23,899 nucleotides of DNA from Anaerolineales bacterium (GCA_020432595.1 JAGQGA010000009.1:3553-27451); one strand, 5' to 3'. Shown: positions 13,506 through 20,988, counted from the first letter of the stretch. Notes: generated from the letters alone by a model not told the origin. Translations and numbers: made by a program.

Positions 13506-14579
13506 TCAACGAGATGAAGGACGACGCACCACCCGAAAACCGTTGAGGTCGTCACGGTTGAGCGGCTGAGAGTCGCTGCGGAAGGACGAGCACACGCTGC
13601 TCTGAAGGCTGCCCCATGACCCGCCGCGTAGCGCACGTAGAACTTTACTCTGATCAATAGTCACATCAGTTGGGTTGCCATATTTATTCAGGCACCATTC
13701 CCACACATTGCCGACCATATCCATGCAGCCATAGGGGCTGTCACCCTGCGGCGAATAGCGGCCAACAGCCGTTGTTCCCCTCACCCTCGCCTCGCTTGTA
13801 TTAGCACATCCTTCCCGCCACGTCCCCCACGGATAATCCCGCCCATCCGTTCCCCGCGCTGCCTTTTCCCACTGTTCTTCTGTCGGCAGCATCATCCCTG
13901 CCCGTCTGGCAAACGCCACTGCATCGTGCCAGCTTACCAACACCACCGGATGATCGGCTTTGTCGGCCGGAAAGGTGCGTTTCTTCTCATCCCAATTATA
14001 CGGTTGTGCCCAGCTTTCATTTACATTTGGCACGCGGTGCTGGGGGTTAGCATCCAAAAAACGCTTGTAGACAGTATTGGTCACGGGCGTTTTGCTCACC
14101 CAATAGCCCGGCAGCTCGCGCCTGTCCTTGTTTTCGCCATACAAAAACGGCTCCGGCGAGATGTAAATCATTTCTAGACCTGTTTTACTGTCCACATAGT
14201 TTTGCGGCATCTTAGCGTAGCCGGGGTTTCTAAACCCCGCTACCTCGACCACTGCTGGCGTTGGCGGGATTGTTGGACTAGCGGGAGGCGAGGATTGGCA
14301 TCCTCGGCTACGGGCGGGGGCTGGCTCTGGCGCGGCAGCAAAAAATTGTTGGTAAACGGCCGCTTTTGCCCCACCCCCCACCGCCGTCAGCAAATTGATC
14401 AGCACCCCATGCCGTTCAGCATAGCCAATCAGCAGCCGCACCTTCTGCGGCTTGCTCATGCCAATGGTAAACTGGTCGCCCACGTCGGGGAAATAGTCGA
14501 AACAGAGCGTCTCTAGCTCATCGTCGCTGTAATGTTTTTGCAAAAATTGGCGCAATTGCGCCCGGTCGGGTGTTGTCAT
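13506..14579 (-). CDS. Effector-associated/Death-like domain fused to an FGE-sulfatase (SUMF1-like) domain
   Basis: Residues 1-68 of this 357-residue protein (LRQFLQKHYSDDELETLCFD ... VRLLIGYAERHGVLINLL) match the six-helix effector-associated/bacterial Death-like domains known as adaptor modules in NTPase-centred conflict systems. A Pro/Ala-rich linker (~75-125) precedes a formylglycine-generating-enzyme-like domain: FLYGENKDRRELPGYWVSKT, PVTNTVYKRFLDANP, HPVVLVSWHDAVAFARRAG, LPTEEQWEKAARGTDGRDYP, YGCMDMVGNVWEWC and the end RALRGGSWGS ... GFRVVRR. Only one Cys (VCSSFR) is present where true FGE uses two, so sulfatase activation is unlikely. The linker is encoded by two hairpin repeats. No NTPase partner is adjacent. 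Sulfatases are not seen nearby either. Confidence 0.8.
   Translation of the reverse strand: MTTPDRAQLRQFLQKHYSDDELETLCFDYFPDVGDQFTIGMSKPQKVRLLIGYAERHGVLINLLTAVGGGAKAAVYQQFFAAAPEPAPARSRGCQSSPPASPTIPPTPAVVEVAGFRNPGYAKMPQNYVDSKTGLEMIYISPEPFLYGENKDRRELPGYWVSKTPVTNTVYKRFLDANPQHRVPNVNESWAQPYNWDEKKRTFPADKADHPVVLVSWHDAVAFARRAGMMLPTEEQWEKAARGTDGRDYPWGTWREGCANTSEARVRGTTAVGRYSPQGDSPYGCMDMVGNVWEWCLNKYGNPTDVTIDQSKVLRALRGGSWGSLQSSVCSSFRSDSQPLNRDDLNGFRVVRRPSSR
14217..14311. repeat. Two spacer-type hairpins inside the EAD-FGE coding sequence
   Basis: Hairpin 1 spans 14217-14243: GTAGCCGGGGTTT against AAACCCCGCTAC, one bulge. Hairpin 2 is CGAGGAT (14289-14295) against ATCCTCG (14300-14306), followed by GCTAC, the same edge word as hairpin 1. 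Together they encode most of the linker between the two domains. Confidence 0.7.
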
Positions 14580-14652
14580 CGGCTGGTCTTGTGTGGTTTT
14601 GGCTTGTTTGCGCCCAAGTTTAGCAAAAAGGGACGGACAATGGAAGTCATAA

Positions 14653-14685
14653 AGACCTCCGAGATTTTTGAAACCTCGGAGGTCT
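14653..14685. repeat. Perfect 11-base hairpin between PrpD-family and EAD-FGE genes
   Basis: AGACCTCCGAG (14653-14663) is the exact reverse complement of CTCGGAGGTCT (14675-14685); the loop ATTTTTGAAAC can pair partly further. It begins ten bases after the PrpD-family stop on the - strand, so it may serve as a terminator or 3' stabiliser for that gene, although its look is that of a dispersed repeat. Confidence 0.7.
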
Positions 14686-14694
14686 GGAGGCGGC

Positions 14695-16026
14695 CTATGG
14701 GTTCAACATCGCCACAATGGGGGTAATGTCGTCCAACTCTTCGCACTGCCAAACGGCCGTTTCCAACCCCCCAATCTGCTCATCCGTCAGCCCCGCCCCT
14801 GCCAGCCAGCGGAACTTTTGCCGCAATTCATCGTCCGTTGCCTGCGCCGTCAAATCCCACAGCGGCCGGATTTCGCCGGAATCAAAGGTTTGGCCGTCTT
14901 GCGTCTCAATCAGCACCCGCGCCAGCCGTTCTGAGGGGAAACGCACATTAAACACGTCATCGTCCACCATCTCCACCCGATCCGCCAAAGCCAGTACCGA
15001 CTCATCAAACAACGCCTCCCCGTGCAGCTCCGCATACCCAAGCTGGCCGTGATGCAGCGCCATCGCCACCGGGAACGGCAGGCTGTACTGGGCTTCTTCG
15101 GTGTTTTGCGGCCGGCGCATCGCCAGCCGCGTCGCCTCGTGGAACGTATGCACCCGCACTTTGGCGATGTCGCCTACCGCCAGCCCATGTGCATTTTTCA
15201 GCTTCAACGCCCCGGCAATCGGTGCCTGCGCCCAATAGCAGACCGCATACGGCTTAAAATATTGGATCATGATGGCAAAGTCGCTGCCCAAATTTTGCCA
15301 ATAGTGCGCCACTCGCTCCTCCTCCACCACAATGGCCGGTGCGCCCGTAAAGCCCAACTGCGCCATTTGCGCCGCGCTGACCCCGGTCATTGCCCCCCAG
15401 CCAGAGCCGTCCTTGACCATGGTAGGAAAATCAATGCAGCGCATCATTTGCGAACGGGGGCCGTGGTATTCGGCAATGCCGAGGGCATGGCGCGTTTTTT
15501 CGCCGTCCAGCCCCATCCATCGCGCCAAAATGGCGGCGCACCCCAGTGCCGACCAGGAGCCAGAGGTATGGTAGTCGCAAACGGTGGCGTGCTGCGCCGT
15601 GCCAGCGCGAATAGCAATGTCGTAGGCCATGACGAGGGTGGTTAGTAGCTCCTTACCAGAGATAGGGCCATATTTTTGGACGGCAGCCAGGGCTGCTGGG
15701 ACTAAGGCGACCCCGGCGTGGCCTTTGACAGGGCGGCAGCTATCGTGGATGTCGAGGGCATCAATGGTCATGCCGTGGGCGAGGGCAGCACCCGGGATGG
15801 AAACGGAACGGCCGTCTAGCCACAGCCGAGCATCGTTACCGCCATACGCCGCCGCCGCAAAATCGTAGATGATGCGCGACAAATCGGTTTTGCGGGCGCC
15901 AATAGCCGTGCCAATGGTGTCGAGCAAGCAGCGGCGCGCCTGGTTTTTTACATCGTCGGGCAGGTCGTCCCAGCGCAGGTTGTGGATATAGTCAATCACA
16001 GGGGAGGAGTCTCGTAAAGGTTCCAT
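14695..16026 (-). CDS. MmgE/PrpD family protein (2-methylcitrate dehydratase-like)
   Basis: The 443-residue protein is full length for MmgE/PrpD. Hallmarks are an N-terminal helical part (VKNQARRCLLDTIGTAIGAR), GAALAHGMTIDALDIHDS, PVKGHAGVALVPAALA, TSGSWSALGCAAILARWMGL, HALGIAEYHGPRS and, late, PFPVAMALHHGQLGYAE. Family members dehydrate 2-methylcitrate or related acids, or isomerise small carboxylates such as itaconate and aconitate derivatives; the substrate here cannot be told. No prpB/prpC genes are nearby, which argues against a plain propionate cycle. The ATG at 16026 is chosen; a TTG five codons upstream lies in the large palindrome 16038-16092. Neighbours point to a methylamine/betaine catabolic region, but that link is only positional. 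Confidence 0.87.
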   Translation of the reverse strand: MEPLRDSSPVIDYIHNLRWDDLPDDVKNQARRCLLDTIGTAIGARKTDLSRIIYDFAAAAYGGNDARLWLDGRSVSIPGAALAHGMTIDALDIHDSCRPVKGHAGVALVPAALAAVQKYGPISGKELLTTLVMAYDIAIRAGTAQHATVCDYHTSGSWSALGCAAILARWMGLDGEKTRHALGIAEYHGPRSQMMRCIDFPTMVKDGSGWGAMTGVSAAQMAQLGFTGAPAIVVEEERVAHYWQNLGSDFAIMIQYFKPYAVCYWAQAPIAGALKLKNAHGLAVGDIAKVRVHTFHEATRLAMRRPQNTEEAQYSLPFPVAMALHHGQLGYAELHGEALFDESVLALADRVEMVDDDVFNVRFPSERLARVLIETQDGQTFDSGEIRPLWDLTAQATDDELRQKFRWLAGAGLTDEQIGGLETAVWQCEELDDITPIVAMLNP

Positions 16027-16037
16027 AGGGGTGGGAA

Positions 16038-16092
16038 GCAAGTAACAGGTGGCAAGTTACAAGTCACTTGTAACTTGCCACCTGTTACTTGC
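16038..16092. repeat. Perfect 55-base palindrome (27-base arms, one-base centre)
   Basis: The 27 bases 16038-16064 are the exact reverse complement of 16066-16092 with a single C at 16065 between them. The arms begin GCAAGTAACAGG and end GTTACAAGT. It starts 12 bases upstream of the PrpD-family ATG and lies in the divergent gap before the small membrane protein. Such a cruciform-capable perfect repeat is normally lost quickly from genomes, so it is probably recent. Confidence 0.95.
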
Positions 16093-16186
16093 AACATGTT
16101 TTTTTGACAATGGCATCATTTTATCTGGCGCGCCACGTTTGACCAAACGGCCGTTCTGCGGACAATATCTGCGAAGGAGTACGAAA

Positions 16187-16519
16187 ATGCCCTCAATTCT
16201 GACACCCGAACGGCTGTCGTTTTTACTGATTTTGCTTGGCTTTGCTATTTTCCAAACAACCAGACGTAATTTGAGGGGGTATGGGATAACGGCCGTTTCT
16301 GCCCTCTTTTACGCCATCCTCGAAATCCTGGCCCAAGCCACCGTATTAGGCGTTGCCCTCTATGGCTTCAACCTGCTTGTCACCAGCATCATTCCGGGGC
16401 GCTGGGGCGGGCTGCTTGCCCTGTTTATCACCGTCGGTGTCGGCTATCGCCCTCTCAAACAAATCACCAGCACCATCGAACGCTACCTGCTGGCAACCTA
16501 TGGCGAACGAAAACGGTAG
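16187..16519 (+). CDS. Small integral membrane protein, function unknown
   Basis: The 110-residue protein is not recognised. It has two clear membrane segments and a third likely: SFLLILLGFAIFQ (near 12-24), an AILEILAQATVLGVALYGFN stretch (~44-63) and GGLLALFITVGVGY (~74-87), and a basic C terminus (YLLATYGERKR). AAGGAG (16173-16178) lies eight bases before the ATG at 16187, so the start is well supported. It carries one AACGGCCGTT (16288) in the frame that reads Thr-Ala-Val, and another copy sits in its 5' leader (16146). It is divergent from the PrpD-family gene and not clearly linked to the methyltransferase gene downstream. Confidence 0.7.
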   Translation: MPSILTPERLSFLLILLGFAIFQTTRRNLRGYGITAVSALFYAILEILAQATVLGVALYGFNLLVTSIIPGRWGGLLALFITVGVGYRPLKQITSTIERYLLATYGERKR

Positions 16520-16785
16520 GATAGCTTTGCGAATTTGTTCGCCAAAATGGGGAGACCAACCCACCAAAAATCACAAATTTCGGTATTGCTTGCTCCTTGA
16601 AACATTCCCTCTTTGCCGCTAACCTTGCCCATCTTGTCTGAGCAAAGAGTGTGGCTCACAAGCGATTGTCCGCTACCAAGCATCAAATAGGACGCAGATT
16701 TGCCTGATTTACCTGATAAGTTTTTGAACTGTACAGGTCTTGCTCAATCAGGTGAATCAGCGTCCCATTTCTGAAGGAATAATCA
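16520..16785. other. 266-base gap with an imperfect inverted repeat
   Basis: No gene is seen. In 16690-16765, GGACGC (16690-16695) pairs with GCGTCC (16760-16765), and TGATTTACCTGAT (16705-16717) pairs with ATCAGGTGAATCA (16747-16759) with one mismatch. The left edge AATAGGACGC is the same word as in the repeat captured within the GT-C-like gene (10601). The right edge lies seven bases before the AAGGAA ribosome site of the MttB-family gene. Confidence 0.65.
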
Positions 16786-18330
16786 ATGGGACGAACCCGC
16801 ATTCGCAATCGCGGTCAGCGTAGTGGCAGCCAACCCACCTCACCGCTGGCGCACATTCCCTGGCAACCCATCACCAACCACATGCCGCCGCTGGAGTATT
16901 TGCGCCCCGACGAAGTGGCAAAACTGCATGAGGCATCACTGCGGATTTTAGAGAAAACCGGCATTGCTTTCATGGATGCCGAGGCGCTGGATATTTGGGA
17001 AAAGGCGGGAGCAGCGGTTGACCACAAAAGCGAAGTCGTCAAAATTGACCGCCACCAACTGCTTGATCTGGTTGCCAAAGCCCCCAGCCGCTTCACTTGG
17101 CGGGCGCGGAACCCGGCCAAGTCCATGGAAATTGGCGGCAATCGCACCACTTTTGCCCCGCAAGGGGGCGTGGTCTTTGTCAATGACCTAGATCGCGGCC
17201 GTCGCCCCGGCATGATGAGCGACTACATCAACTTCCTTAAAATCCAGCAGCAGTGCAATTCGCTCCATTTTGTCGGCGACCAAATCATTGTTCCTCACGA
17301 TATTGCCGTCTCCTTCCGTCATCTACACCGTTCGCAATCCGCCATTTTGCATTCCGACAAATGTTTTATGGAAGCCCCACACGGCCGCATCATCGCTGCC
17401 GACGCGGTGGAAATGGCAAAAATTGTCTTTCAGGAAGACATTACCCAAAGCGACCAGCCCGCGCTGGGTGGGGTGATCAACGCCAGCAGCCCGCTGCGCT
17501 ACGACGAACGGATGATTGGTGGAATGCTTACCTATGCCCGCGCCCGTCAGGTGTTGATTATGACCCCGTTTGTGCTGGCCGGGGCGATGAGTCCGATTAC
17601 GATGGCGGCGGCCATTGCCCAGCAAAACGCGGAGGCACTGGCGGGCATTGCCTTTGTGCAGTTGGTTAGCCCTGGTTCGCCGGTGATGTATGGCGGTTTT
17701 GCCACCAATTTGGACATGAAAACGGGTGGCCCGGCTTTTGGCACGCCGGAAGGGGCGTGGGCGATGATGGTGGGGGCGCAGATGGCGCGGTTTTACAACC
17801 TGCCCTATCGCGGCAGCGGCAGCCTGAATACGTCGCAAACGCCAGATGCCCAGTCGGCGTATGAAACGATGTGGTCTATTTGGCCGGCCGTTATGGCCCA
17901 CACCAACTTTATCATGCACGCCGTCGGCTGGCTGGAAGGGGGGCTGACGGTGAGCTATGAAAAAATCATCATGGACATGGAAAATCTGGCGATGCTGGAG
18001 CATTTTTTCCAGCCGGTGCCAATTAACGACGAGACGCTGGCGCTGGACATGATTGACCTAGTTGGCCCTGGCGGCCACCATTTGGGCACGCCCCATACGC
18101 AGGCACGCTATGCCACGGAGTTTTATCAGTCGTTTTTGATGGACAGGCAGGGGTTTCAGACGTGGCAGGAGCGGGGGAGTGAGGATACGGCCGTTCGTGC
18201 CAACAAAATTTGGAAAGAGCTATTGAAAACGTATGAGCCGCCGGAGTTGGAAACGGCCGTTTCTGATGAACTGGCCGCCTTTGTCGAGCGGCGGACAAGG
18301 GAACTAGAGGGAGTTGAGTTATACACATAG
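16786..18330 (+). CDS. MttB-superfamily (trimethylamine/glycine betaine) methyltransferase, non-pyrrolysine type
   Basis: The 514-residue protein matches the MttB family over its length: YLRPDEVAKLHEASLRILEK and TGIAFMDAEALDIWEKAGA at the N terminus, FAPQGGVVFVNDLD, HSDKCFMEAP, PLRYDERMIGGMLTYARARQ, QLVSPGSPVMYGGFATNLDM, and GGPAFGTPEGAWAMM are family-typical blocks of the TIM barrel. The frame is uninterrupted, so there is no UAG-encoded pyrrolysine; non-pyrrolysine members include the glycine betaine methyltransferase MtgB. It should remove a methyl group from a quaternary or tertiary amine. No cognate corrinoid protein gene is present. AAGGAA precedes the ATG by nine bases. The dehydrogenase downstream suggests a joint demethylation path. 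There is one exact AACGGCCGTT near the 3' end. Confidence 0.88.
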   Translation: MGRTRIRNRGQRSGSQPTSPLAHIPWQPITNHMPPLEYLRPDEVAKLHEASLRILEKTGIAFMDAEALDIWEKAGAAVDHKSEVVKIDRHQLLDLVAKAPSRFTWRARNPAKSMEIGGNRTTFAPQGGVVFVNDLDRGRRPGMMSDYINFLKIQQQCNSLHFVGDQIIVPHDIAVSFRHLHRSQSAILHSDKCFMEAPHGRIIAADAVEMAKIVFQEDITQSDQPALGGVINASSPLRYDERMIGGMLTYARARQVLIMTPFVLAGAMSPITMAAAIAQQNAEALAGIAFVQLVSPGSPVMYGGFATNLDMKTGGPAFGTPEGAWAMMVGAQMARFYNLPYRGSGSLNTSQTPDAQSAYETMWSIWPAVMAHTNFIMHAVGWLEGGLTVSYEKIIMDMENLAMLEHFFQPVPINDETLALDMIDLVGPGGHHLGTPHTQARYATEFYQSFLMDRQGFQTWQERGSEDTAVRANKIWKELLKTYEPPELETAVSDELAAFVERRTRELEGVELYT

Positions 18331-18383
18331 GGAGATTAGAGATTGGAGATTAGAGATTGTGAACCTTCATCAATCTCCAATCT
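18331..18383. repeat. Tandem 14-base duplication within an inverted repeat
   Basis: GGAGATTAGAGATT occurs twice in perfect tandem (18331-18344, 18345-18358). AGATTGGAGATT (18340-18351) is also the exact reverse complement of AATCTCCAATCT (18372-18383). It begins at the base after the MttB-family stop and may act as a weak terminator or mRNA 3' end. Confidence 0.7.
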
Positions 18384-18433
18384 TCAACCCCCTTTCACTG
18401 GTGGTAGCTCCTGAAGAACTACCTTAAACGAGT

Positions 18434-18500
18434 GTCATTCCCGCGAAAGTGGGAATCCACACCCTGGCGAAAACTGGATACCCACTTTCGCGGGTATGAC
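18434..18500. repeat. dRS3-like palindromic repeat pair
   Basis: The 26-base arm 18434-18459 (starting GTCATTCCCGCGAAAGTGGG) pairs with 18475-18500 with two mismatches. The left arm contains ATTCCC, eight bases, GGGAAT, the exact pattern of Neisseria dRS3 elements and of similar REP-like repeats seen in many phyla. It ends five bases before the ribosome site of the dehydrogenase gene. Confidence 0.85.
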
Positions 18501-18516
18501 AATTGGAGGAAGAAAC

Positions 18517-20988
18517 ATGAGCAAGAAATATCGTGTGGTTGTAGTAGGGGCCGGCATGGTGGGAGCCAGCGCGGCCTATCACTTGGCAAAGTTTGGCTGG
18601 CGTGACATTTTGGTGGTGGACAAGGGCAACATCCCCGTCAACGACGGCTCCACCTCCCACGCGCCGGGCGGCGTGGTGGCGTTGACCCATAACAAGGTGA
18701 TGACAGAATTTGCGGTTTATACCACCGATTTGTACCGCAGCCTGGCTCCCTACGATAACCCGCGCAACACCTACAACGCCGTCGGTAGCTTGGAAGTGGC
18801 ACTGACGGAGGCGCGGTGGCAGGATATGATTCGGCTGCACGGAGAGTCGCTGTCGTACCACACCGATTCGCAGCTATTAACGGCCGAAGAATCGCAGGCC
18901 AAGGTGCCTTATTTGAACGCCAAGCGGATTCGGGGCAGCCTGTTTGTGCCAAAGTCGTCGCTGATTTCGGGGCCGAACGTGGCGGGGGCGTTTTTGCGCG
19001 ATGCGGCCGCAGACGGGGCGGTGGAGGTGTGGGACAACACCCCAGTGGTGGATGTGGAGGTGGAAAATGGGCGGGTAACGGCCGTTCTTACCGCTAACCC
19101 CGACCATCCCCGCATCGAATGTGAACAGGTGCTGCTCTGCACCAACATTTGGAAGCTGCCCGTCAACGACAAGCTGGGCATTCCCCTGCCCCTCATGGCT
19201 TACGAACATCAATACCTCCACGCCGAACCCATTCCCGAACTGGCTCACTTTGTGCCTGGCAAGCGGGAAGATGAGGTCGTTTACCCCACCGTGCGCGAAC
19301 TCGATTCGGCCATGTATTACCGCCAGCATTGGAACCGGCTGGGGGTGGGCAGCTATTGGCACAAGCCGCTGGCAATGCACCCCAAGAAGGTGGGCAAAAC
19401 GGCCGTTCAACCGTTCACCCCCGAAGATTTTTTTGCCGAACCGTGGCAGCGGGTTAAGGAAGTTGTGCCATCGCTGGCGCAGGCCACCCAGTTTAGCAAC
19501 CAAATCAACGGCATGTTTGCCTTTTCCATTGACGGGATGCCGATTATTGGCGAGTCGAAGGTGGACGGGCTGTGGCTGGCGATTGCCTCATGGATTACCC
19601 ACGCCGCCGGGGTTGCCAAGTCGGTGGCGGAATGGATGGTGACGGGGGAAACGGAGTGGGACATGCGCCAATGCCATGCCCACCGCTTCCTGCCGTTTGC
19701 CGTGACGGGCAGCTATGTCACCACGGTCACAAAGAAAAATTACCGCGAAATATACGACATTGTTCACCCCAAACAGTCGCCGTCGGAGCCGCGCAATGTG
19801 CGGCTGTCGCCGTTTCGCACCCGGTTGGAGGCGATGGGGGTCAACTACACGGCGTTTGCGGGGCTGGAATTGCCGAACTGGTTGGAGGAAAACGGCCGTT
19901 TATTGGAAAAACACGACGACCGGATCCCCGAACGGGAAGGGTGGGGCGCACAGCACTGGTCGCGCATCATGGGAGCCGAACATCTGGAAACCCGTGAAAA
20001 CGTGGCCCTGTTTGACCTCACTGGCCTTTCGATTATTGAAGTCAAAGGCAGCGGCGCGGCGGCTTATGTCAACTATTTGTGCAGCAACGAGATGGATAAA
20101 CCCGTTGGCTCCGTGGTCTACACCACCTGGCTGACCCCCAGCGGCGGGGTGAAGCGGGATTTGGCCGTGGCGCGGCTGGATGACGACCAATTTTGGATGT
20201 TTGTCGGTGAAGGAACGCTGCCGCAGGATGTGCGCTGGGTGGAGCAGCACGCGCCAAAAGATGGCTCGGTGGTGATCGCTGATGTGTCGAACAGTTTTAC
20301 GGCCGTTGGCCTTTGGGGCCCCAACGCCCGCAAGGTACTGCAAAAAGTGACTACCGACGACGTAAGCAACGAAGCGTTCCCCTACTTCACCTACCAATGG
20401 ATTGACATTGCCTTTACCAAAGTGCTGGCTCTGCGCCTCTCCTATGCCGGGGAACTGGGGTGGGAACTCCACTTCCCCATAGATCAGGCGTTGGCCGTGT
20501 GGGATGCACTGTGGGCGGCAGGGCGTGAGTTTGAGATGCCGGCGGCCGGCATGGGCAGCTTTGACTCGCTTCGCATTGAAAAAGGATACCGGCTGTGGGG
20601 TGGCGATGTCCACACCGAGTACAACCCGTATGAAGCGGGGCTGGGCTGGACGGTGCGGCTCAAAAAAGGGGATTTTATCGGTCGTGATGCTTGCCTGGCG
20701 CTCAAGCAAAAGCCACTTAAGAAAAAGCTCTCCTGCCTCACACTCGACGACCCCAAAGCAACGCTCATGGGCTATGAGCCAATCATGCACGGCGACCGTT
20801 GCGTGGGCTACGTCACCTCTGCTAACTACGGCTACACCGTCGGCAAATACATTGCCTATGGTTATCTGCCTGTTGAACTGGCTGCTCCTGGCACGGAACT
20901 AGAAATCATCTACTTTGGCAACCGCTACCGGGCAACGGTGGCGCAAGAACCGCTTTATGATGCGGAAATGGCGCGGTTGAAGGGATAA
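18517..20988 (+). CDS. FAD-dependent dimethylglycine/sarcosine dehydrogenase-like protein with GcvT domain
   Basis: The 823-residue protein has an N-terminal DAO-type FAD domain: VVVVGAGMVGASAAYHLAKF with GAGMVG at 11-16, and DGSTSHAPGGV, where His48 corresponds to the His that carries covalent FAD in dimethylglycine dehydrogenase. The C-terminal half, from ~450, is a GcvT/aminomethyltransferase-like domain (HWSRIMGAEHLETRENVALF, DLTGLSIIEVKGSG, and late AGMGSFDSLRIEKGYRLWGG) that binds tetrahydrofolate. The whole should oxidise N-methyl groups of dimethylglycine or sarcosine and pass the carbon to tetrahydrofolate. The start at 18517 has GGAGGA (18505-18510) six bases ahead; an ATG at 18496 inside the repeat is in frame but lacks a site. 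Three exact palindromes lie within it. Pairing with the MttB-family gene suggests betaine demethylation. Confidence 0.88.
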   Translation: MSKKYRVVVVGAGMVGASAAYHLAKFGWRDILVVDKGNIPVNDGSTSHAPGGVVALTHNKVMTEFAVYTTDLYRSLAPYDNPRNTYNAVGSLEVALTEARWQDMIRLHGESLSYHTDSQLLTAEESQAKVPYLNAKRIRGSLFVPKSSLISGPNVAGAFLRDAAADGAVEVWDNTPVVDVEVENGRVTAVLTANPDHPRIECEQVLLCTNIWKLPVNDKLGIPLPLMAYEHQYLHAEPIPELAHFVPGKREDEVVYPTVRELDSAMYYRQHWNRLGVGSYWHKPLAMHPKKVGKTAVQPFTPEDFFAEPWQRVKEVVPSLAQATQFSNQINGMFAFSIDGMPIIGESKVDGLWLAIASWITHAAGVAKSVAEWMVTGETEWDMRQCHAHRFLPFAVTGSYVTTVTKKNYREIYDIVHPKQSPSEPRNVRLSPFRTRLEAMGVNYTAFAGLELPNWLEENGRLLEKHDDRIPEREGWGAQHWSRIMGAEHLETRENVALFDLTGLSIIEVKGSGAAAYVNYLCSNEMDKPVGSVVYTTWLTPSGGVKRDLAVARLDDDQFWMFVGEGTLPQDVRWVEQHAPKDGSVVIADVSNSFTAVGLWGPNARKVLQKVTTDDVSNEAFPYFTYQWIDIAFTKVLALRLSYAGELGWELHFPIDQALAVWDALWAAGREFEMPAAGMGSFDSLRIEKGYRLWGGDVHTEYNPYEAGLGWTVRLKKGDFIGRDACLALKQKPLKKKLSCLTLDDPKATLMGYEPIMHGDRCVGYVTSANYGYTVGKYIAYGYLPVELAAPGTELEIIYFGNRYRATVAQEPLYDAEMARLKG

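Noticed and set aside
15022..15645. 207-codon + strand frame
   Set aside because: It is antisense to the PrpD-family gene, whose motifs are clear; no family features in the alternative product.
14695..16026. Propionate (2-methylcitrate) operon
   Set aside because: Only the MmgE/PrpD-family protein is present; no methylcitrate synthase or lyase gene is in the window.
16104..16126. TTGACA -35 box for the small membrane protein
   Set aside because: A perfect TTGACA (16104-16109) is present but no acceptable -10 lies 16-18 bases downstream; the region there is GC-rich.
17323..18003. 226-codon frame on the - strand within the MttB-family gene
   Set aside because: It is antisense to conserved MttB blocks, has His/Arg-rich composition and no ribosome site.
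16786..18330. Possible pyrrolysine (in-frame UAG) MttB
   Set aside because: The frame is continuous with no in-frame TAG before the terminal stop, so this is a non-pyrrolysine member.
18496..18516. Earlier ATG for the dehydrogenase gene
   Set aside because: It lies in the second arm of the dRS3-like repeat without a ribosome site; the GGAGGA at 18505-18510 fits the ATG at 18517.
19900..20790. Long open frame of 296 codons on the - strand
   Set aside because: It is antisense to the GcvT half of the dehydrogenase gene, whose protein matches a known family throughout; the antisense product is His/Pro/Arg-rich and resembles nothing. High GC makes such shadows common.
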